Below, piece by piece: positions 22,788 through 26,342 of a stretch of 26,342 nt of DNA (its first letter is position 1; each line of letters opens with the position of its first letter). This DNA is from Malikia sp041190985 (GTDB taxonomy: Bacteria; Pseudomonadota; Gammaproteobacteria; Burkholderiales; Burkholderiaceae_C): NCBI GenBank assembly GCA_041190985.1, contig JBEEPT010000147.1, positions 1 through 26,342 of the forward strand, given 5' to 3'. Under the pieces are notes generated by a model. That model had not been told where the DNA came from, searched no databases, and was given only the letters and a program-made list of their open reading frames with translations. The translations under genes were made by a program, and so were the position numbers.

Positions 22788-23206
22788 GCGCGGCAGCCCT
22801 TACGCAATGGCTGCGCAGCGGTCCCGTTCCTGGAACGGATGGGGCCGCCTGGAACGGGTGGAACGGGCGCGCAACACCCGTTCCGTTCCTGCCAAAACAG
22901 GCCGCTCCAGAGGGAGAAACGCCCGATGGAACGGATGGAACGGGTGGAACGGGTGTTTTGGCAGGAGTAGGCAAGCAAAGCACCGAATCGAGGCCGGATC
23001 AGGCAGCGAACGACCCGCAAGCCCTGCCCGACTGGCGGCAGGCCGACGCCGACTACCTGCGGCATCACTTTGCCTGCCCGGCCTGCTGCGCGGCAGGACA
23101 TGGACGCGGCGCGCGATGTGGCACCGGGTCCGAGCTATGGGCAACCTATGAGGCCGCTATGAGTGCCGAACCGATGTTCAAGACCACCAGGAGGAACGCG
23201 CAATGA
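22784..23206 (+). CDS. Repeat-bearing protein with Cys/His C-terminal domain, 140 residues
   Basis: Residues 1-60 are low-complexity, because the gene runs over 9-bp DNA repeats: WNGWNG (GGAACGG read in one frame) and later DGTDGTGGTG (the same DNA repeat read in another frame). The C-terminal 65 residues look folded: DWRQADADYLRHHFACPACCAAGHGRGARCGTGSELWATYEAA, with CPACC...H...C that could bind a metal. Similar C-terminal segments occur in proteins next to primase genes in related islands, from memory. It is coupled by ATGA to the primase gene before it and the SSB gene after it. Confidence 0.75.
   Translation: MSAAALTQWLRSGPVPGTDGAAWNGWNGRATPVPFLPKQAAPEGETPDGTDGTGGTGVLAGVGKQSTESRPDQAANDPQALPDWRQADADYLRHHFACPACCAAGHGRGARCGTGSELWATYEAAMSAEPMFKTTRRNAQ
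22822..22965. repeat. 9-bp GGAACGGRT repeat array C with two 12-bp inverted repeats
   Basis: Units include 22832-22840, 22851-22868, inverted 22876-22889, and three tandem units at 22928-22954. Perfect 12-bp inverted pairs: AACACCCGTTCC (22873-22884) with 22946-22957, and CCTGCCAAAACA (22888-22899) with 22954-22965. It is the same repeat family as arrays A and B, 5.4 kb away, and lies immediately downstream of the primase/helicase gene. Confidence 0.85.
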
Positions 23207-23661
23207 TTGACGCACTGATAGCCGGCAAGCTGCACGGCGCACCCACCCAGCGCACCGGCAAGAACGGCGGCACCTTCACGACGGCGAAGGTTCGTGTGCC
23301 GACCGGGGAGGATGCGACCTTCTGCAACGTGATTGCCTTTGACCAGGACACACAGGCCGCACTGCTGGCGCTGGGCTCTGGTGAAGCGGTCGCGCTGGCC
23401 GGGTCGCTGAAGGTCGGCACCTGGACGGACAAGAGCGGCGCGACGCGCCCTAGCCTTGATCTGGTCGCATCCAAGGCGCTGACGCAGTACAGCATCACCA
23501 AGCGGCGCAACGGTATGGTTACGGTAAGGGATGAGGCGCCAGCAAGGCCGAGTCATGATGCCTGGAAGGCCAGGGCACCAGCCGAGCGGCAGCCGTACCG
23601 GCGCGGCGACTACGCTGCCGACCCTGGAGAACTGGACGACGACGGCGACCTACCAATCTGA
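23203..23661 (+). CDS. ssb-like: Single-stranded DNA-binding protein-like
   Basis: 152 residues. The OB-fold core is visible: MIDALIAGKLHGAPTQRTGKNGGTFTTAKVRVPTG, then ATFCNVIAFDQDTQAALLALGSGEAVALAGSLKVGTWTDKSGATRPSLDLVASKAL, matching SSB strand order. The tail is acidic and ends GELDDDGDLPI, resembling the DDDIPF tip with which SSBs recruit partner proteins, although the terminal Phe is replaced by Ile. It would coat single-stranded DNA during replication of the element. It overlaps the previous gene by ATGA and is the last gene of the operon, followed by a terminator. Confidence 0.88.
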   Translation: MIDALIAGKLHGAPTQRTGKNGGTFTTAKVRVPTGEDATFCNVIAFDQDTQAALLALGSGEAVALAGSLKVGTWTDKSGATRPSLDLVASKALTQYSITKRRNGMVTVRDEAPARPSHDAWKARAPAERQPYRRGDYAADPGELDDDGDLPI

Positions 23662-23674
23662 CCCAGCGCCAGCA
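23659..23674 (+). repeat. 16-bp direct repeat, copy 2 (at SSB stop)
   Basis: Identical to 17301-17316 and likewise begins at the stop codon of the gene and precedes a hairpin terminator. The two copies bracket the whole AlpA-to-SSB block. Confidence 0.8.
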
Positions 23675-23682
23675 CCTACCAG

Positions 23683-23710
23683 ACCCGGCCACCGTGCCGG
23701 GTTTGTCGTT
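23683..23710 (+). terminator. Terminator after the SSB-like gene
   Basis: Stem ACCCGGC (23683-23689) pairs with GCCGGGT (23696-23702) around a 6-nt loop, followed by TTGTCGTT. It ends the replication operon. The T-tract is imperfect. Confidence 0.7.
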
Positions 23711-23806
23711 CCTGGTCGAGCGACGGGAGCGGCGGCTGGACTGGCTGCGAGGGCTGGCGCTGGAGCGGTCAGGCAGGCCGAAATGGGGGGTATCCAGGCC
23801 GTCACC

Positions 23807-24010
23807 GGGGAACAAATCGGGGAACAAAACGCGGTTTTCGGCCCATTCTCATAGGAGAACTCGAATCCGACAACCACAGAGGGATAGGGCTTGCAGGATC
23901 GTACAGGGTCTTGCATTGACAGCCACGAGCAAGAGGGGGAACATCCGGGGGAACAAATTACCGCGTTCCCCCAAAAGCGAGGGAACAAGCCAAAACTACC
24001 CCGTTCCCCC
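23807..24010. repeat. Seven GGGGAACA repeats upstream of the integrase remnant
   Basis: Direct copies at 23807, 23819, 23936 and 23948 (two pairs, each 12 bp apart) and an AGGGAACAA variant at 23980; inverted GTTCCCCC at 23965 and 24003. The last copy touches the ATG of the integrase remnant. The surrounding stretch 23711-24010 has no other recognisable gene. The layout mirrors the TACCAAC repeats before the intact integrase. Confidence 0.75.
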
Positions 24011-24120
24011 ATGCTGACCGAAGCCCACTGCAAGAACGCCACCTGTCCACCAGAGAAAGCCCGCGCACGACTGGCGGACTCCGGCGGCTGTACCTGGAAG
24101 TCTCCCGCACCAACCATTCA
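24011..24120 (+). pseudogene. N-terminal remnant of a second P4-type integrase, frameshifted
   Basis: The ATG at 24011 opens MLTEAHCKNATCPPEKARARLADSGG, which has the typical start of a DUF4102-type integrase. One base is then missing: shifting the frame at the GGCGGCTG near 24086 continues the family pattern as LYLEVSRTNHSKK. The remaining 350 or so residues are absent, and a terminator follows. The sequence is different from the intact integrase at 16047 (which has SDGGGLYLHVKESG), so it derives from another element. The original frame runs to 24172 with no family resemblance after the shift. Confidence 0.78.
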
Positions 24121-24160
24121 AAGAAAGCCCGTCAAGGTGATCCACCTGACGGGCTTTCTT
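24120..24160. terminator. Strong bidirectional hairpin at the right edge of the element
   Basis: A 14-bp perfect stem (24121-24134 with 24147-24160, AAGAAAGCCCGTCA) is extended by GGTG/CACC after a single-base bulge. A/T-rich ends act as T-tracts both ways. It marks the practical right boundary of the accessory DNA. Confidence 0.8.
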
Positions 24161-24250
24161 ATTGCTGCATAGTGCAGTCACGCTCCTCGCATGCTCACTG
24201 GCCTTCACTGCCGGAATGGCTGCAGTTCCCAGGCAAGGAGTTCACGGACG

Positions 24251-24286
24251 AAAAAAAACCGCAGGGATGTGAACCCCGCGGTTTTT
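24251..24286 (-). terminator. Terminator of the MFS transporter gene
   Basis: AAAAACCGC and GGG (24254-24266) pair with CCC and GCGGTTTTT (24274-24286) with a single A/C mismatch. A run of eight A (24251-24258) provides the T-tract on the minus strand. A second hairpin (CTGCTGCG/CGCAGCAG, 24287-24319 region) lies between it and the gene's stop codon. Confidence 0.82.
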
Positions 24287-24328
24287 GCTGCTGCGCAGCG
24301 CTGCGGATGGCCGCAGCAGGCAGGCCGC

Positions 24329-25708
24329 TTAAGCCACCTGCGCGCGGTTCCGGTCGTACTCGGCACGCTCGATCGGTACCGCGTCCGCATGGCCCAGGTC
24401 GTTCATGTGGACGCGATAGGTTTCGCGTGCGCTCCAGGCCGCCAGTGCGGCGATCACGGTCACCGCGAAGGTGATCGAGCCGATCATCAGCGGGATGTCG
24501 GTCGCGCCCGGGGGCGATACGGTGGCGAACAGGGCCGGCAGCATCGCGGTGAAGAAGGTGCCCAGGTTCTGCGAGATGGCCATGGCCGAAACGCGGGTGC
24601 GGGTCTTGAAGAGCTCGGGAAAGAAGCTCGGGAAGACCGCGTTGTAGCCCTGGTAGACCACGCCCCACATCAGCAGCGACATCGCGATTGCCAGCGGAAT
24701 GTTCTTGATGCTGATCGCGTACAGGTAGGCGAAGGACAGCAGGCCGGAGGCCAGGGCGCCAAAGATGATCGGCGGGCGGCGGCCGATCCGGTCGGTCAGG
24801 TTGCCGACCAGCGGGATCACGACCACCGCGACGATGTTGCCCAGCACCGGAATCCACAGATAGACGTCCTTGCTGAAGCCGATGCCGTAGCCGGGCTGCA
24901 CCGCGTAGGCGGCGCCGAACACGGAGGTCACGACCGGGATGACGTTCATGAGCGACATGCAGACCACGCGCAGCATGTCCTTCCAGCTGGTGCGGATGGC
25001 CTCGATGACCGGCGCCTTGGGCATGTCCTCATTCTGGCCTTCCTCGGCGAACGCCGGGGTTTCGTCGACCTCGCGCCGGATGATGTAGCCGGCCACGATG
25101 ACGAGGAAGCTCAGCAGGAAGGGGATGCGCCAGCCCCAGCTGTTGAACTGCTCGGAGGGCATGTAGGCTGCCAGCGGCAGGAACACGGCGGCCGCCAGGA
25201 TCTGGCCGGCCTGCACGCCTTGCAGCGTGAAGCTCGAGAAGTAGCCGCGTCGGCCGAAAGGCGCGTGCTCGAGGATCATCGAACTGGCGCCCGAGATTTC
25301 ACCGGCGACAGCGAAGCCCTGGATCAGGCGCAGGATCACGAGCAGGATCGGAGCCAGGATGCCGACCTGGTCATAGGTCGGCAGCAGGCCGACCGCGACC
25401 GTCGAGAAGCCCATCAGGAACATGCACAGGATCAGCACCTGCTTGCGGCCATGGGTGTCGCCCCAGTGACCGAGCACGAAGGCGCCGATCGGGCGTGCCA
25501 CGTAGCCGACCCCGTAGGTCGCCAGCGAGGCCACGATGGCCACCGTGGGATTGCCCGAAGGGAAGAACAGCTGCGGGAAGATCAGCGACGCGGCGGTCGC
25601 GTAGATGAAGAAGTCGTAATACTCCAGCGCCGAACCGATCCAGCCGCTGGCGGCGGCCTTCTTGGTCTGGTGCTTGCCTTTCGGCTCGTGGTGGTTTGGG
25701 TTTGCCAT
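24329..25708 (-). CDS. MFS transporter, metabolite:H+ symporter (MHS) family
   Basis: 459 residues with about 12 hydrophobic segments. The first, SALEYYDFFIYATAASLIFPQLFFP, with the YYDF motif is characteristic of the MHS group (ShiA, ProP, KgtP, citrate carriers). The loop 2-3 MFS signature is GHWGDTHGRK (80-89), and IQGFAVAGE and SWGWRIPFL are further MHS hallmarks. It would import a small organic acid or compatible solute with protons. The divergent neighbour is a shikimate dehydrogenase-like gene, suggesting shikimate/quinate-type substrates, which is inference. The ATG at 25706-25708 is preferred (GGAATCCGAG upstream); a GTG at 25720 is possible. Confidence 0.92.
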   Translation of the reverse strand: MANPNHHEPKGKHQTKKAAASGWIGSALEYYDFFIYATAASLIFPQLFFPSGNPTVAIVASLATYGVGYVARPIGAFVLGHWGDTHGRKQVLILCMFLMGFSTVAVGLLPTYDQVGILAPILLVILRLIQGFAVAGEISGASSMILEHAPFGRRGYFSSFTLQGVQAGQILAAAVFLPLAAYMPSEQFNSWGWRIPFLLSFLVIVAGYIIRREVDETPAFAEEGQNEDMPKAPVIEAIRTSWKDMLRVVCMSLMNVIPVVTSVFGAAYAVQPGYGIGFSKDVYLWIPVLGNIVAVVVIPLVGNLTDRIGRRPPIIFGALASGLLSFAYLYAISIKNIPLAIAMSLLMWGVVYQGYNAVFPSFFPELFKTRTRVSAMAISQNLGTFFTAMLPALFATVSPPGATDIPLMIGSITFAVTVIAALAAWSARETYRVHMNDLGHADAVPIERAEYDRNRAQVA

Positions 25709-26223
25709 CTCGGATTCCACGGTTGAATCGGTACAGGGGTCTCACATGGGGTCCGTCGCAAGCCCTCCAGGAAGAAAGCGGCGGCACGACGGCAAGCTCA
25801 TGATGAGTGGACGGAATGTAGGGGCAAACCTCCAGCGGTTTCTGCAGTCAAGCCGTTGTTGTTGATCGATAGTCGCTCACCTATGTGCGATGATCGATCC
25901 AAATTAGGGATAACCCTAGTATTGGGTGGGCTCCAGAGGTTTCTGGCTTTCGGCCGGAATGGCGGCACGGACGACACCTGCCGCGATGGCACCGGCGGGT
26001 CGAGGTCAGTTCATGGAAACGGTCTCGTGGCCATGGCTGGACCGGCGCGCAGCTTCACTGCCGCTGGGCCTGCATCATGCAGGTTTCCCTAGGGAAAACC
26101 CTTTATTCGATCGTTTGTTGAACAAAATAGATCGATGATCGATCATGACATGTGTCGGCGATGCCTGGCGACGGGGCATGGATTCCCTATAGTGCCGCCC
26201 TTCTGACATCGATCGAGCACACC
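25709..26223. promoter_or_regulatory. Divergent control region with two operator families
   Basis: No gene is seen in this 515-bp gap. GATCGAT motifs occur at 25864-25870, 25892-25899, 26130-26136 and 26137-26144, the last inside the perfect palindrome ATGATCGATCAT (26135-26146), with ATCGATCGA at 26208-26216. A second family, TAGGGATAACCCTA (25905-25918) and TAGGGAAAACCCTT (26090-26103), shares AGGG-N4-CCCT; the latter overlaps the perfect palindrome TTTCCCTAGGGAAA (26084-26097). A TATAGT at 26188-26193 is a possible -10 for the downstream gene. The regulator is not in the window. Confidence 0.6.
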
Positions 26224-26342
26224 ATGATCAACGGCAACACCGAAATCATCGCCCACATCGGCTACCCGACCTTCAGCTTCAAGTCGCCGATGATCTACAA
26301 CCCCTACTTCGAGCAGGCCGGCATCGACTGCGTGGTGGTTCC
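26224..26342 (+). CDS. Shikimate dehydrogenase (AroE)-like protein, N-terminal part
   Basis: Only the first 39 codons are in the window. MINGNTEIIAHIGYPTFSFKSPMIYNPYFEQAGIDCVVV matches the start of the AroE family: GxP followed by SxKSPxIxN, where the serines bind shikimate, and the F-x-x-x-G-I-D segment after it. These enzymes reduce 3-dehydroshikimate with NADPH, or act on quinate/shikimate. The unusual TFSFKSP in place of the classical xxHSxSP suggests a catabolic or specialised paralogue rather than the housekeeping AroE. It is divergent from an MHS symporter, consistent with uptake and use of a shared substrate. Confidence 0.82.
   Translation, partial: MINGNTEIIAHIGYPTFSFKSPMIYNPYFEQAGIDCVVV

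Larger units (their letters stand above)
15847..24165. mobile_element. P4-like integrative element at tRNA-Leu, about 8.3 kb
   Basis: The element begins at the 3' end of tRNA-Leu and contains a P4-type integrase, tandem AlpA-like regulators, a structured RNA leader, small unknown genes, a Toprim/DUF927 primase-helicase, a repeat-bearing protein and an SSB-like protein. It ends with a second, broken integrase and a strong hairpin. All complete genes point the same way. There are no capsid, packaging or transfer genes, so mobilisation would need a helper. The right boundary is approximate, because no copy of the tRNA 3' end is found there; it is placed after the bidirectional terminator at 24121-24160, before the host transporter gene. 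Confidence 0.85.

Noticed and set aside
23868..23890. CTCGAATCC as a residual tRNA 3' end (attR)
   Set aside because: It shares only a few bases with the tRNA-Leu T-arm, has no flanking T-stem and no acceptor sequence.
23650..24117. A 155-codon minus-strand frame over the right end of the element
   Set aside because: It crosses the GGGGAACA repeats and the integrase stub antisense, has no ribosome site I can see and no recognisable motif.
24345..24370. TTCCGGTC inside the transporter gene as attR
   Set aside because: An eight-base match within the coding sequence of a complete host gene; it is too short and in the wrong place for the element end.

Overview
The window is GC-rich, densely coded bacterial chromosome. 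Gene content and order point to a betaproteobacterium of the order Burkholderiales: scoAB, rluA-recJ-rpfE-like, lolC-lolD, rne divergent from rluC, a short H-NS/Bph-type protein, a YlqF-type GTPase, a short LexA, and an MHS transporter divergent from a shikimate dehydrogenase-like gene. The family cannot be fixed from sequence alone.

Layout. Positions 1-1032 hold the end of scoA and all of scoB (ketone-body/3-oxoacid CoA transfer), closed by a terminator. Positions 1090-4537 are a translationally coupled minus-strand operon: an rpfE-like gene, recJ, then rluA. Positions 4621-6559 are lolC-lolD (lipoprotein release), followed by a periplasmic cytochrome c and a convergent bacteriohemerythrin. 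Positions 7817-10735 are rne, with a long upstream region shared with divergent rluC. Next come an H-NS-like gene, a HAD phosphatase, a small 2Fe-2S ferredoxin on the minus strand, ylqF and lexA with a perfect SOS box.

Accessory element. A tRNA-Leu(UAA) at 15758-15846 marks the left edge of an integrated element of about 8.3 kb that runs to about 24.16 kb. It carries a P4-type tyrosine integrase, two tandem AlpA-like regulators, a structured RNA leader, several small unknown genes joined by ATGA overlaps, a 907-residue Toprim + DUF927 primase/helicase-like protein (a P4 alpha analogue), a 140-residue protein built over DNA repeats, and an SSB-like protein. At the right edge lies the frameshifted N-terminal stub of a second, different integrase. 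There are no capsid, packaging, conjugation or obvious defence genes, so it looks like a self-replicating P4-like satellite or integrative plasmid.

The most interesting features are cis-acting. (i) The leader at 18861-19118 has two blocks (8 + 9 nt) of exact long-range complementarity, mutually exclusive hairpins and a third partial copy over a ribosome binding site. This is the logic of the P4 CI RNA / P1 C4 antisense immunity systems. (ii) 9-bp GGAACGGRT repeats occur in two clusters about 5.4 kb apart, one just after the primase/helicase gene, resembling the P4 ori/crr arrangement. (iii) Each integrase start is preceded by its own seven-copy short repeat set (TACCAAC or GGGGAACA), both using 12-bp spacing. 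(iv) A 16-bp identical sequence containing the stop codon, followed by a terminator, ends both the integrase and the SSB gene.

After the element, 24329-25708 encodes an MHS-family MFS symporter divergent from the start of an AroE-like gene (26224 to the window end). They are separated by about 500 bp holding two families of putative operators.
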